Shown in pieces: positions 12,501-23,800 of a DNA stretch of 64,000 nt. A program made the translations under genes and the position numbers. Origin of the DNA: Hemibagrus wyckioides (taxonomy: Eukaryota > Chordata > Actinopteri > Siluriformes > Bagridae); the NCBI RefSeq assembly GCF_019097595.1, contig NC_080723.1:11144011-11208010 (forward strand), read 5' to 3'. Under the pieces are notes generated by a model. It did not search any database. It saw only the letters and a program-made list of their open reading frames with translations, and was not told where the DNA came from. Each line of letters opens with the position of its first letter. Within the stretch, counting starts at the first letter, position 1.

Positions 12501-15399
12501 ATGAAGACATGGTGTGTTAAGAGTGGAAGAACTCCAGTGTCCTGCACAGAGCCCTGACTCTGACTCAACCCCACTGAACACCTTTGTGATGAACTGGAAT
12601 GCCTTTTCGCTAATGATCTCAGTAATGCTCATGTGGTTGAATAAACACACACAGCCACGCTCCAAAATCTAGTGGAAAGCCTTCCCAGAAGAGTGGAGCT
12701 TATTATAACAGCAAAACAGGGGAGTGAATATGGAACGGGATGGTCAAAAAGCACATAAGAGTGTTATCAGCAGGTGTCCACAAACTTTTATCTACATACT
12801 ACGCCGTATGACTGACTCATATAGAAAAATGAATTAAAAATGCAGTGGAAATTAAAGATCAGTATGAATAAGTGAACGAAAAATCATCTGAGGAAAAAAA
12901 AACAGCAAGAAAAATTCAGATGACACACAAATAAGAAGGCACTGCACTATGCAAAATAAACACAACAGGAAGGGAACTCTAAAGCTTTCATACTGAAGAT
13001 ATGTCTAATCTTTGTTTTGGTTTAGTCTCTTATGATTGTTTAAAGCAAATTGTTTCCACCATTGGCCACATTCTCATGATCCACCCTAAAGTACCACCCT
13101 ATAAAAACTTATCTAGAAAATCAGTTTTCCAGCCAGGGGACGTACAATATCCCGAGGGTCTCCAGGTCATTAACAATTCCTTTTCAGGGCCTCATTTTTA
13201 ATGTCCAGAACAGAGATATAAGAAACGTTCTTCACAGGGAAATGCTGAGAGGAAAAATCTAACAAAGACAGTGGAATAATAATATACATACTGCTGCTAT
13301 ACGGTGCAAGCTGCTATATACAACCCAGTCCCATTAACAACTTTACAATTCCATACATCACTGACTACATTGTTAAGCACACACAACACCAGTCTCAAAG
13401 ACAAGGTGACTAGCTGGGTAATATATTAATATTTTTTTTGTTGGAAACTCTTTTTGTTGACAAAAATGAAAATACCATATGTCATATGAAATATAAACAA
13501 GGTCCTCTATTTGCACTCGCTAATATCACTAAATTGTTTTTCTTGCATGTGTTAAATATAGATTGTTCTATTTATCATTATCCCTAACTGTCTTTTTTAT
13601 TTTTCCTTTTTTGTTGCCATCTTCTTGTTACCTAACCCTAACCATAAATCAGAGTAAATGACTGGGATAATTTTTTAATAGCATAAAAGCCAACTAACTT
13701 ACCTAATAAGACACTTTTTTAATGTATCAGAAGAACAGTAATATACTATATGGCCAAAAGTTTGTGGACATCTCACCCATATGTAGTTTGCTTACTGGAA
13801 CTAAGAGTCCAAACCCTGTGCACCCAGTGAGCTCCAAGAGTGGTAGCATGGAGAGAAAGAACTTCACCTCAACCCCACTAAACAAATTTGAGATGAACTG
13901 GAACACAGACTGCACCCTGTCCTCCATGCCTGACATCAAAGCCTGACCACAGTAATTCTCTTGTAACTGTGGTGCTTTGTGTTCATTCAGCCACAAGAGC
14001 ATTAGTGAAATCAGCCACACTCCAAAATGTAATGGAAAGCCTTCCCAGAAAAGTGGAAGTTCTTATAACAGCAACATGGGAATAAATCTGGAATGGGATG
14101 TTAAACAAGCACATATGAGTGTGATAGTCAAATGACACAAACTTTTTCATTAGCTACTGAGATGGACACTACCACACTACTAGTGTGAGAATGTGAGGGT
14201 TCTCTCTGCATGAATGAGCCCAAAACATACACAGATGAATAGATGGGAGAAGTATGGGGTTTTAATTTGTCTGCGCATTTTTCTTTCTGTATTGTAATTT
14301 CAATTCATAATTGTCTAACCATAATATATCAAAGAGTTGTATGATTATTTAAGGTTTAAAAGATCACAACCTAAACCTGGCTTATCCTGTGCATGTCCTG
14401 TCCTCAACAACAAACTGACCACCTGTCATTATGCTATTTCAGCACAGCTGAACAGTCAGCCAGTTCAAACAGTTGAATTTCCGTCATCAGGAACAACTTC
14501 CTGAGCAACTTCGTTGTTGATAGACAATACAATGGTAACAATATTCCTCATTTTAAAAATTCAGCAGGCACAGAGGAAGTGCTGAGATATGCATTTGCAC
14601 AGACAGTCACAAGCTGACAAATAATCTTAGGAGATGGTTAATTCATAGTTTTTCCTGGTGAAAAAAAGGATGAATGTCATTAAATCTGTCAAGTATATTA
14701 GGAGTGTTTAGCAATCACATGAAAGAGCTGGCTACAACTCGGTACAGTTCAACAAAGAATGAAAACACACATGCTCTTTCTCTCTCCCTCACACACACAC
14801 ACACACACTTTGCAGCTGTTCACACATGACAGTGTGGTGACCGGTGAAATATAAAACTAAATGGAATGAAACAAAAGTGGAAATGTATTTAAATAAAAGC
14901 TCAGACACCAACAGAAGAAGTTATTCAACAAAATCACTAAAGCCTCTGGAGATATAACAAAGGCAGAACAACAGATACTGTTATCTTAACATCCCTGCAT
15001 TCCTGGCATAGGTGTCTATTTATGTTCATTTCATTGGCACCAGTGTCATTCTGACTTTTTCACATGCCTTCACTAGACTTTTCCTATATTACATACAGTG
15101 ACTATTCACTCTTATTATCATTCATGTGTATTATTTTTAATGATTTAAATTTCAGGGATGACAAGACATCTCACACACTGCTGAAAATGAAGTGTATTGA
15201 AAACAGCACCATGGACAGTAGCTCTATTGTACATCACATGCTCACATGTCATTTAAGAAGTTCAACAATTCAGATTGTTATTTTCACCTTCTCTTGCCTT
15301 CTTTTTGCGAGACAGCGTGCCTCCAAGCTTCCCGAGAAAAGACTCGTCCTTCTTCATCTTTCCCGTGTGAGGCGCAGATCTGGTCGAAGTGCCGGACAT
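2198..15399 (-). CDS. parvb: Beta-parvin (actopaxin/affixin family)
   Basis: Parvin is an adaptor of the ILK-PINCH-parvin complex that links integrin adhesions to actin. Coding exons in transcript order: 15288-15399, 6701-6790, 5616-5686, 5384-5486, 5088-5228, 4860-4975, 4721-4779, 4602-4621, 3944-4005, 3615-3683, 3356-3457, 3179-3251, 2198-2274. All junctions are GT-AG, phases agree, and the sum is 1095 bases (364 codons plus stop), which I recall as the length of a common human PARVB isoform. The N-terminus contains [17 protein letters not shown]1 is at about residues 87-194 ([43 protein letters not shown]). CH2 is at about 254-361 ([17 protein letters not shown], and TLRVLYNLF near the end). 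'RGW'-type residues and [15 protein letters not shown] favour beta over alpha or gamma. Exon 8 is only 20 bases (MMMGRF). Intron 1 carries a Tc1 transposon and two deleted derivatives. A second first exon lies at 7708-7747. Confidence 0.95.
3707..3791. repeat. (ATCA)n microsatellite
   Basis: About 20 near-perfect ATCA units lie in a parvb intron, starting about 25 bases upstream (minus-strand sense) of the exon at 3615-3683. This places the repeat close to the branch point and polypyrimidine region of that acceptor. Confidence 0.95.
4084..4537 (+). mobile_element. Internally deleted Tc1-like element (MITE-type)
   Basis: The ends are inverted: 'tatggccaaaggtttgtgga' on the left and 'tccacaaacctttggcat' on the right. 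The interior keeps scrambled 3' transposase sequence (the region encoding ...[15 protein letters not shown]... and ...DSLPRR...) but no open frame. It sits in the parvb intron between the 20-base exon and the exon at 3944-4005. Sister copies are at 12425-12800 and 13742-14150. Confidence 0.75.
5800..5914. repeat. Compound CCAA/AAAT/TA/TATC microsatellite
   Basis: Successive blocks of CCAA, AAAT, a TA run of about 38 bases, TATC repeats and TA again, within a parvb intron just upstream (in gene sense) of the exon at 5616-5686. Confidence 0.95.
6541..6586. repeat. (AAT)n microsatellite
   Basis: About 15 AAT units in the intron just downstream, in gene sense, of parvb exon 6701-6790. Confidence 0.95.
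7708..7747 (-). CDS. parvb: Alternative first coding exon of parvb
   Basis: An ATG at 7747 opens a 40-base exon encoding [13 protein letters not shown], ending at a GT donor (minus strand 'caag|gtagtg'). It leaves one base, exactly the phase needed by the exon at 6701-6790 (codon g|tg, Val-Ser-Asp-Leu). Used in place of exon 15288-15399 it gives a 340-residue product that lacks the [15 protein letters not shown] head. Alternative promoters with different N-termini are known for mammalian PARVB. The short, non-conserved peptide means this exon rests on phase and splice signals only. A GT microsatellite lies upstream at about 7805-7827. Confidence 0.6.
8815..8910 (-). repeat. Teleost dispersed repeat 3' end, ATGG tail
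   Basis: Read on the minus strand it gives 'gtgtgtgctgggataggctc', then 'cagcagatccctgtgatcct', then an ATGGATGG tail. It matches the copy at 44080-44215 in the opposite orientation. It lies in parvb intron 1. Confidence 0.65.
9893..11140 (-). mobile_element. Tc1-like DNA transposon, nearly intact
   Basis: A 1248-base element with inverted ends (left 'cactatattgccaaaagtat', right 'atacctttggcaatatagtg') and TA duplicated on both sides (9891-9892 and 11141-11142), the Tc1/mariner signature. It lies in parvb intron 1 with its transposase on the same strand as parvb. It holds a single transposase gene with one stop codon (separate entry). Confidence 0.93.
9975..11012 (-). pseudogene. Tc1-like transposase with one premature stop
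   Basis: One continuous frame begins [17 protein letters not shown], a Tc1 N-terminal helix-turn-helix. A second HTH region follows ([17 protein letters not shown]). The DDE catalytic domain has Asp in 'SDESRF', Asp in 'FQHDCAPVH', and Glu in '[15 protein letters not shown]'. The C-terminus is [18 protein letters not shown]. The frame is interrupted once by TGA (minus strand, about 10773-10775) between 'MLRRIV' and 'RGRQLS'. The base context fits CGA to TGA decay at a CpG. Otherwise the length, about 345 codons, matches full-length Tc1 transposases. It is broken as it stands. Confidence 0.92.
12425..12800 (+). mobile_element. Tc1-derived deletion relic
   Basis: Sequence matches the 3' transposase region of the Tc1 copy at 9893-11140: 'gttccagcatgatgatgccc', 'ccactgaacac', 'tggaaagccttcccagaaga'. 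It ends in a TIR-like 'tgtccacaaacttttat'. No open frame remains. Same family as 4084-4537 and 13742-14150. Confidence 0.7.
13742..14150 (+). mobile_element. Tc1-derived deletion relic
   Basis: It begins 'tatatggccaaaagtttgtg', keeps 'tggaaagccttcccagaaaa' and ends near 'gacacaaactttttcattag'. It is non-autonomous and lies in parvb intron 1. Confidence 0.7.
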
Positions 15400-15600
15400 C
15401 TCTCAGACTGCCGGGATTTCCTTTCATACAGGGCTGTGTTTCAAATCCGGAAACGACACTTTCAGTACACTTCAGAGCGCACCTGGTGGTAGCAGAAATG
15501 CCACGTTAAAGCACTACCACGGAACAGACAATGGCCAAGCGGAAAGAGGCCTACATTAGGACGACCAGTGAAGGGTGACTCGTTATACAGTCACCGGGTA
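15290..15600 (-). promoter_or_regulatory. CpG-rich promoter and 5' UTR region of parvb
   Basis: The sequence around and upstream of the canonical parvb start (15399) is visibly richer in CG dinucleotides than the AT-rich surroundings, as expected of a vertebrate CpG promoter. No TATA box is obvious in the right position. The transcription start is not determined. Confidence 0.5.
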
Positions 15601-15661
15601 GCGTATGGAACGCCAAAAGGTTCATAAACATGGAGAATATTTTCGGTCAGGATTATATTGT

Positions 15662-15728
15662 TAAGATAAGATAAGATAAGATAAGATAAGATAAGATAAG
15701 ATAAGATAAGATAAGATAAGATAAGATA

Positions 15729-15759
<31 letters not shown>

Positions 15760-16000
15760 AACTTTATTAATCCCGAAGGAAATTCGTTTGCCAGAGACTG
15801 CTTCAGATTACAAGAAAAATAAACATAAATAAAAAATATATATAAAAAATAAATGAAATAATCTATACATACAAATGTATTCAAAAGTATAAAATCTATT
15901 CGAAAATAGAAATTAAATATAAAACATAAATGAAAAATAAATGAAATATTCTATATATACAAAAATATATTCAAAGTACAAAAAAAAAAAGGTCCTAGAG
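15662..16000 (-). repeat. (GATAA)n array plus LINE 3'-end fragment
   Basis: About 19 perfect AAGAT/GATAA pentamers (15662-15757) run directly into 'actttattaatcccgaagga', a well-known teleost LINE 3'-end motif. Pentamer tails of this type are typical of that repeat, so array and fragment are probably one insertion. It lies about 260 bases upstream of the canonical parvb start codon. Confidence 0.8.
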
Positions 16001-17849
16001 AACTAGAACATATTGCTCATAATATGATATTGCACATGATGAGATATTGCACCTGGTATGGTATTGCACATGGTATGATGGTATGTAAATTAGGTATCTA
16101 GGTCAATTAAATTCACATTTTTATAAAACCACTGAACTATACCATGTGCTGTGTATAGGGCAGCATGGGCATTTCTGCTGAGGTCTCCAAAAAGAACCAT
16201 ATAATTAATGAGCCAGTTCCTACGTGCAATGTTGATGAGTAAAAATGTTAAATCAGTATGGATGAAATCATTTTAAAAAATATATAAAATCTTCAAGTGC
16301 CAAAAACCTTTTAGGGTTTCTGTCTAAACAACACTTCCATGCATGGTCTCCATATCCCCACAGGTTTCTTCTGGTTCTCTGGTTTCCTCCCATGTCCCAG
16401 AAACATGCAAGTAAGTAGACTGGCTATTATAAATTGACACTAGGTGTTAATGAGTCCAGTGTTCCTGGAACAGACTCTGCATGCAGCAGGACTCTGACAA
16501 AATTAAAGCAGTTACCTGCTGTTGTGTACCTACTACAGATCCTTGATTTGGGAAAGATTTTGAAAAACAGTGCCCTCAATTATCACATAATTAATCATAG
16601 TTATGTTCTGCAAATTATTTATTATAACTTACAAATGCTAAATAGCATTTGTTTTTCATACAGTCCTGTTTTTGTGTGATTTCCAGTGTCCTTTAGTATG
16701 TAGATCATGTCACATTTTTCTAATCCATCAGGAGCTGTAAGTAACATCCTTCTGGCAGCGCTCTGATTTTCAGGCAGTATGTAACGTTCTTCAGACATCT
16801 TTCATTTGTGATTGTCACATTTCTCTATTCAATATTTACTGTCAGACATTTGAGTTTAATAACTTTCCATATTGACGGTTATGTAAAAAAAGAAAAAAAA
16901 TGCAATTATATAACATGATCTGTACCACCATATTAAGCATAAAATTGCCATAAAATATCCAAATAGTATGAAACTGTGAATGTGAGTATTTGTAGTATTT
17001 TTAATTTGCTTATTTTCAAGTAATTAATTATTTGCAATTGCATTGATACTTCCAACCAGACACTTTTCCTATGTTTATGAACCGTTTGGCTTTTCATACT
17101 GCCTCTGCCTCCTCCCACTGCTAGGACCATGGCTGTAAATTTAGCATCCTGAATATCCTCAGGAGAAAACACATGACCTGCTTTTTAAACATAAGCCCAT
17201 TTTACCTTTAATTTAATTAGTTGAACTCCAAATATAAAATAAAAATAAATAAAATGTACAAACATAAGATATAAAAGTTTATTAAATGACAGATATTTTG
17301 ACAAAATCAGTGTATGTCACATGATAGGAAATAAAATAGCATTTCTGATTAATATTTTTATTAAACAGTTTCTCAGATGTTTAAATGACTTGAACCTAAT
17401 GTGTGAAATACATTTTCAAGTTGGAACATGACATTTTTCCCACTAGAATTTAACACTGTCAAAGATTTAATGTGTCAATTTTGACCCAGTTTAAGAATCT
17501 AAGGATTTAAATCAGTATATTTAATGAAGTAATTGTTCACAGTGGCAGGGGTTTCTTTTATTAAACATTTTCTTTTAATAAATCAGGACATACTTCACAT
17601 TTTTCATTAAGTGGCAATCGGGGATTTCATCATCTGTCAAATCTATACATATTAGTGTGTTTTAATAACAACAACAACATACATTCTCTCACATTTAAAG
17701 CCAGTTCACACCCAGAGCACCCAGCACTAAATACAACAATTTAGTACAAATACAGCAACTCTGTCACTCTGCATTAACTGGGTGACTTCTATTCTTTTCC
17801 TTATAGAAGTGATACTGGTGAAGTTCACATATGGCCGCAGGAGGAGTCT
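16000..17849. other. Intergenic between parvb and hdac10
   Basis: No supported exon. About 16330-16450 resembles the 'ggtttcctcccatgtcccag' part of the dispersed repeat family also seen at 660-925. The rest is AT-rich single-copy-looking DNA that should hold the hdac10 3' UTR. A minus-strand AATAAA at about 17567 is a candidate poly(A) signal. Confidence 0.45.
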
Positions 17850-20800
17850 TCATCTGTTCTGACTGTCTGTGCCACTTCCTGAAACTGAGCACATACATCA
17901 TTATACGCTTTACTTATGTCTCTGTGAATGAGCGTCTCTGTGATATTTAGCTGTTATTTGAATTTACAGGCAGGATTAATGTCAGAGAAAATTAATCTTA
18001 AACACTTACTGACCAAACAGATACAAGAATGAAAAGAACAATTAAAAGAACAGCGCTCAAGTGAAATGAACTCACCAGTGTTCAAGAGCAGACCCCATCG
18101 TTGCTGTAATCTCTGCCTCTGTGCCTCTATAACCTCCACATCCTCAGGCGGCGGAGGATCCAGAGGTCCGAGCGATGGAGCAGAAGCCCCAGAAAGAGAG
18201 GCTCCTGTAGCCTTCACCATGTCTCTATCACAGCCCTATGGATGGATGGATGGATGGGTAGAAAAATCAAATAAATCCTACATTGATGTCTCCTTTTACG
18301 TGAACATATCTAGTTTTCTGGTTGACGTTATCTGCAGGATAGTGCTCCGGTGTACCAGACTGGCACCATTTTTAGTTTTGAGATATGCATAAATTTTACT
18401 CATTTTACTTATTACTCATTATAACCTATACACATGCTTTATAATAATTCAACTAAATAACATATCCAATTAAAATAAACTGCCTTTAAATTGAGTTGCA
18501 AGATGTACTAGCAGCTAATCGTTGAGTCACTGTTTATATAATGTGTATGGGTTCCTTTCAAAAAGTGAGAGTTCTATGCCTTACTGCAGCATACCTTGAG
18601 CAGAGCGAGTGTTGTGCCCTGTGCTACTCCCTGCAGCAGGCTGGTGAGCTGTGCCCACACACGCACCTCCAACCCACCACTGCCCTCTTCCACGACCTGC
18701 AGTACTAGGCCTGGATTGAACTCATATGCTAAGGGCAGGAGCAGACCCAACACTGCGGCCATGACACTTGCACTGGAGAACACATCCTGGAGGAAGCAGA
18801 ATTAGAGATTTTTATTGTGCTATTCCAGGCTAAATTCTGTCTTTGCCATGGAATGCCTGTCCTTCTAAAGAATGATCATCAATAGAAATAAATGGACAAG
18901 CAAAACAAGAAACATATAGATACAGTGATAGAAAGAGAGGATCGCTGCAGATAACTTTGACTATTACATTTTCAATTACATTAAATAATGATTATGTTCT
19001 TGATATATTACTATAAGCTGCATGATATATGAAATCTCAATAATATAAATCTCTAACAGCTTTTAATAGTATAATAACACACACCTTGTTGAGACACACA
19101 GGCACATGATAGAGAGACTTCACTCCTTCAGGCTCTTTTCTGCAGATCTGCACCAAAAGCACTGACCTGTAGAAGTCAAAGTTTTTTTTTCAGTTCTAAA
19201 GGTAAACATCTTTGTTAGACTAAAGTCTCTCTGAACATGACAAACACACAGTGGAAGGAAAATGAAATCCCACCCATCTGTAGTGTCCACTGGAACGTCA
19301 TCATCCCCCACAAACAGCAACAAAATCCTGAAAGAAAGCAGACATACAGAACAGTGAACAGCACATAGATTTCTGTAAAGTTACTGTCAGTTTCTCCCAA
19401 AAATATGAACAGATTAAACACGTTATTCTCGTACATCCAGAAAGCTTTACAGTTCATACCGCTCAGACAGTGAGTTTTTGGCATGTTCCACAGCACATTT
19501 CAGAGATATAAACACATCAGGCACTGTGACCAAGCCGTTCCGAACCTGCCGATGACACAGTATTAGCATCTAAACACACACATGTACACTGTATCTTGTC
19601 TTAGTTGCATCTTATTTTTCTGCTACTATGTCCAAGTTTTTTTAAGTAGTAAAAACACAACCTTGTTAAGTAAATGTATATAATGACATATAAAATGAAA
19701 TAAAAAAATTAAGGAGGCAAGAGGCATGTGTATAACATTTAATTACCTATACATGTAGATATTATTATATCTCAGCTTTCATCAACTTTATCAAATTTCT
19801 AGGTTATGCATATAGATTAGAACCATTATACCTCTTTGTTCTTAACTTTCTCCAAAAGTGAAATAACATCCTGGATGCACTGTAAGGACTTCTCATCAGT
19901 CACGTCCTGAAAGTGTTTATTCCTATTAGCAGAAAAAATTGTCAAGTTCTACATACCTGGTAAAAAAAATACTTCTTCATATATCACTGTTGCTGTGGAG
20001 TTGAATATTTCAATGATGCTGATATCTTTAATATTCTGAATATCTTTTGAAAGCAGGCCAAATACTCAACAAGAGAAGATCATAGGAGATAGAAAGAGGA
20101 AGTGTCTGTACAGCTCATGAAGGGAGTTTTGGTTTCATACAAAGGTCAAAATTAATTATGGATTTCTTTTATATGTTATTTTAATATAATTGTAGTAATA
20201 GTATTATATATTATTCTATTGTAGTCTATATAATCTATTTTCTATGACCACTGGCAGGTGAAGTGAATAATCTCCTCATCATGGCACCTGTTAGTGGGTG
20301 GGATATATTAGGCAGCAAGTGAACATTTTGTCCTCAAAGTTGATGTGTTAGGGCCAAATTGTGATGATTAGGGACAACTGGATCACAGCATCTCCAAAAC
20401 TGCAGCTCTTCTGGGGTGTTCCCAGTCTGCAGTAGTCACTATCTATCAAAAGTGGTCCAAGGAAAGAACAGTGGTGAAGCGGCAACAGGGTCATGGGCGG
20501 CCAAGGCTCATTAATGCACATGGGGAGCGAAGGATGGCCCGTGTGGTTGCTGAAGAAGTTAATGCTGGTTCTGATAGAAAGGTGTCAAAATACACAGTGC
20601 ATCGCAGTCCGTTGCGTATGGGGCTGCATAGCCGCAGACCAGGCAGGGTACCCATGCTGACCCCTGTGCACCACCAAAAGTGGTAACAGTAGGCAAGGGA
20701 GCATCAGAACTGGACCATGGAGCAATGAAAAAGGTGGCCTGGTCTTTTACATCACGTGAATGACCGGGTGCGTGTGTGTCGCTTACCTGTGGAACACATG

Positions 20801-23800
20801 GAACCAGGATGCACTATGGAAAGAAGGCACACCCATGGAGGCAGTGTCATGCTTTGGGCAATGTTCTGCTGGGAAACCTTGGGTCCTGTCATCCATGTGG
20901 ATGTTACTTTGACACTCATGTACACCCTTTCATGGAAACAGTATTCCCCGACGTCTGTGGCCTCTTTTAGCAGGATAATGCACTGTTCCACAAAGCAAAA
21001 TGGTTCAGGAATGGTTTGATGAGCACAACAATGAGTTTTAGGTGTTGACTTGGCCTCCAAATTCACCAGATCTCAATCCATCTGTGGGATGCTCTGGACA
21101 AAGTCAGATCCATGGAAGCCCCACCTTGACTTAAAGGATCTGATGCTAATATTTTGGTGCCAGATAGCATAGCACATCTTCAGGGATCTAGTGGAGTCCA
21201 TGCCTCGACGTATCAGGACAGCGAAAGGGCGACCAATATATATATATATATATATATAGCAACTATAGTGGCATGCAGTGACCTCTGCTCAGCAGGTCTG
21301 TAGCCCTGAGAGAGAATATCTATCAAAAGGATAAACTTTCTATAAATAACCTGATTTTCTCTGCCTCCTCAATGTACTTTGGTGATTTTTCAGCCAGGCG
21401 CTGACAAGCCTCTGGTAGCGAGTCCTCCAGTTCTTTAGGGATCAGTGCAGCCGTGTGCACAGGAGGTGCATCTCTAGGTAAAGGTTCAGGCCAGACAAGA
21501 TGTTCATTCGTCTCCTCTTCCTGCTGTTCATCTTTCTCCTCCACTCTGCAGCGCTTGGTGCTTGGCTCCAAGACAGGGCTGACTAATAATCATATTAAAC
21601 ATATATGTTATTACCATGTTTTATCTGCTACTACTACTACTCATCTGAGATAAGATTCAAAACATTCGCAATATAAGATTTTATTGTTCGCTGTACAAAG
21701 TTACACATCTAGTTAAAGTTCAAACTGATCAGTCAGAGACAAGGTTTATTTTTAACACTGAATACACTAAGTAAGCTTTTCACCTATTTGTTAAACTCCT
21801 AGTGTGTGTCAATTGAATCACTTATACTTATATACACTCACTGGCCACTATATTACGAACACCATATTAATACGGGGTAATACGGTCATCCTACATTACA
21901 CTAATTATAAATTGGGTTCTTTTACCCATGTGTTTGAGACAGCCCCACTTCCTCTGGTGAGCAGCTCGAACATTATGAATAGACTCCAGAGCACTGCAGA
22001 GGGAGAAGGTACGTAAAAATACGCACACAGAACATGTACAATGCTATTCCATACACATGCAGCTAAACACACCTGTGACACGGTGGACCAACATCATTCA
22101 GCACTGGTGTGGGATCTCCAAGCAGAGTTTGGACAGTCTGACAAACTGACTGCGCAAGAGACGTCAGGTTGTATCCTCCCTAATACACAGAAAAGGAATT
22201 ATTACATACCACTCGATGAACACAAACACAAGCATGATTTTAGGGTTACAGCAGTGTACCTGCCTCCAAGACAACACACAACCTGCCCCCAGCCAGAGAC
22301 ATCAGCAGGTGGGTAAGGTGGCCAAAAATCTCTGGAGAAGCAGACATGTGACCCTGGTAAAAACACAATCATACACAACCGGCATCTTCAAGAGAAGTTT
22401 CACACTTTAGGACAGCCTTTTTTCAGCTGTGGACTCCTGGCATTATGTAAACCGCCACTTAATAATCATATATAACAATGATAACATACTATAAAATGTA
22501 TAACAACATATTGTAAAAAGTCATTTATGCATAGATCTTGTTCCTAAAATATTTAAAAGATGTAAAAGTGGTAGTTTTTTTTAAATATTTCTAAATATAC
22601 TTTACAAACATTTTTAAGCATGTTACATTTCAGAAAAGCAAAAAAAAAAATTATAATTTTTGTATTATCATTATTATTACTGTATTAATTCTTTTTATTA
22701 ACATATATGTTAGACATGCACACTCACAGCTCTCTCACTGCAAAGAGATTAGTTTATAAACCTAGATAAAGCCCGAGATAAAACTCATTCATATGATCAG
22801 TGGTGTTTATGGAATGAAATAAACTGGAATTATTATTGACCTCTGGATCTCCGATGGCAGAATCAAACCCTGCACAGACAAACACCAGCTCAGGATCAAA
22901 CTGAAACAACATGATACAAGTTCAAGAGTTTTACTACTGCATCTACTGTATACAAGCACTAAAATTTCTGAGCCTGGAAGTTTTACAAAGACCTATAATA
23001 GCTACCTCATATGCGATGGGCAGGAGAATATGGAAAAAAGCTGCGAGGTAGTCACTGTTGGACATTCCCACCTGGGGACAAAAAACAAGGAATATAAGAA
23101 ACTAAAATAAATTTACTGGTCGCAGATATACTCAGTGTCCTCATGACAGCTAATAACTTCTGTTAGACTAATTATTTGCTTTATTCAATACAAAGTCAGT
23201 AAAAATATGTTGACAACTAATCCACACTAAATGAGTACATGTGAATTTGTTTTCAGACAAATTGTTCACTGCTAATTGGAAAGGGACAATTTCTATTGTA
23301 TATGTGTATTGTAATGACTGAGATAAAGTTTAGAATGTGAGCGCATTTACCTCCAGGTAAAAACCAATAGGCTTAAAATGTATTGTGGAATGGGCCTGAC
23401 ACTGAGAGCAGTACCTTATTCCAAGGCAGGTTGATGTTAAAGCCAGATCCTTTGCCCTTCCCCACCCTGTCGTAGTCAGACACAGCAAGGTTGGGCCAGA
23501 AACGTTGGTGCTCATAGCGATGCCATGAGAAATACAGTACACTGTGAGACAAGAAGTGAAAGAAAAACAGTGGAACACAGCCAATAGGACAAAGTGCTTG
23601 GTTTGACCTTCACTCCTTGTTTTGGTAAAAACATGCTTACCTGGAATCCTCTTCAAAGCAGTACTGCACTCCCTGTCCATGATGAATATCCCAATCCACA
23701 ATTAACACCCTGAATACAAGAAAACCACTTCAGGCTACAGAACGAGGCACATTTCCAGTAACAATAGCTGATGCCTTTTGATCTGTAATTGTATACTCTA

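Noticed and set aside
15064..15492. 142-codon plus-strand frame
   Set aside because: It overlaps the conserved parvb first exon on the minus strand and has no protein features of its own.
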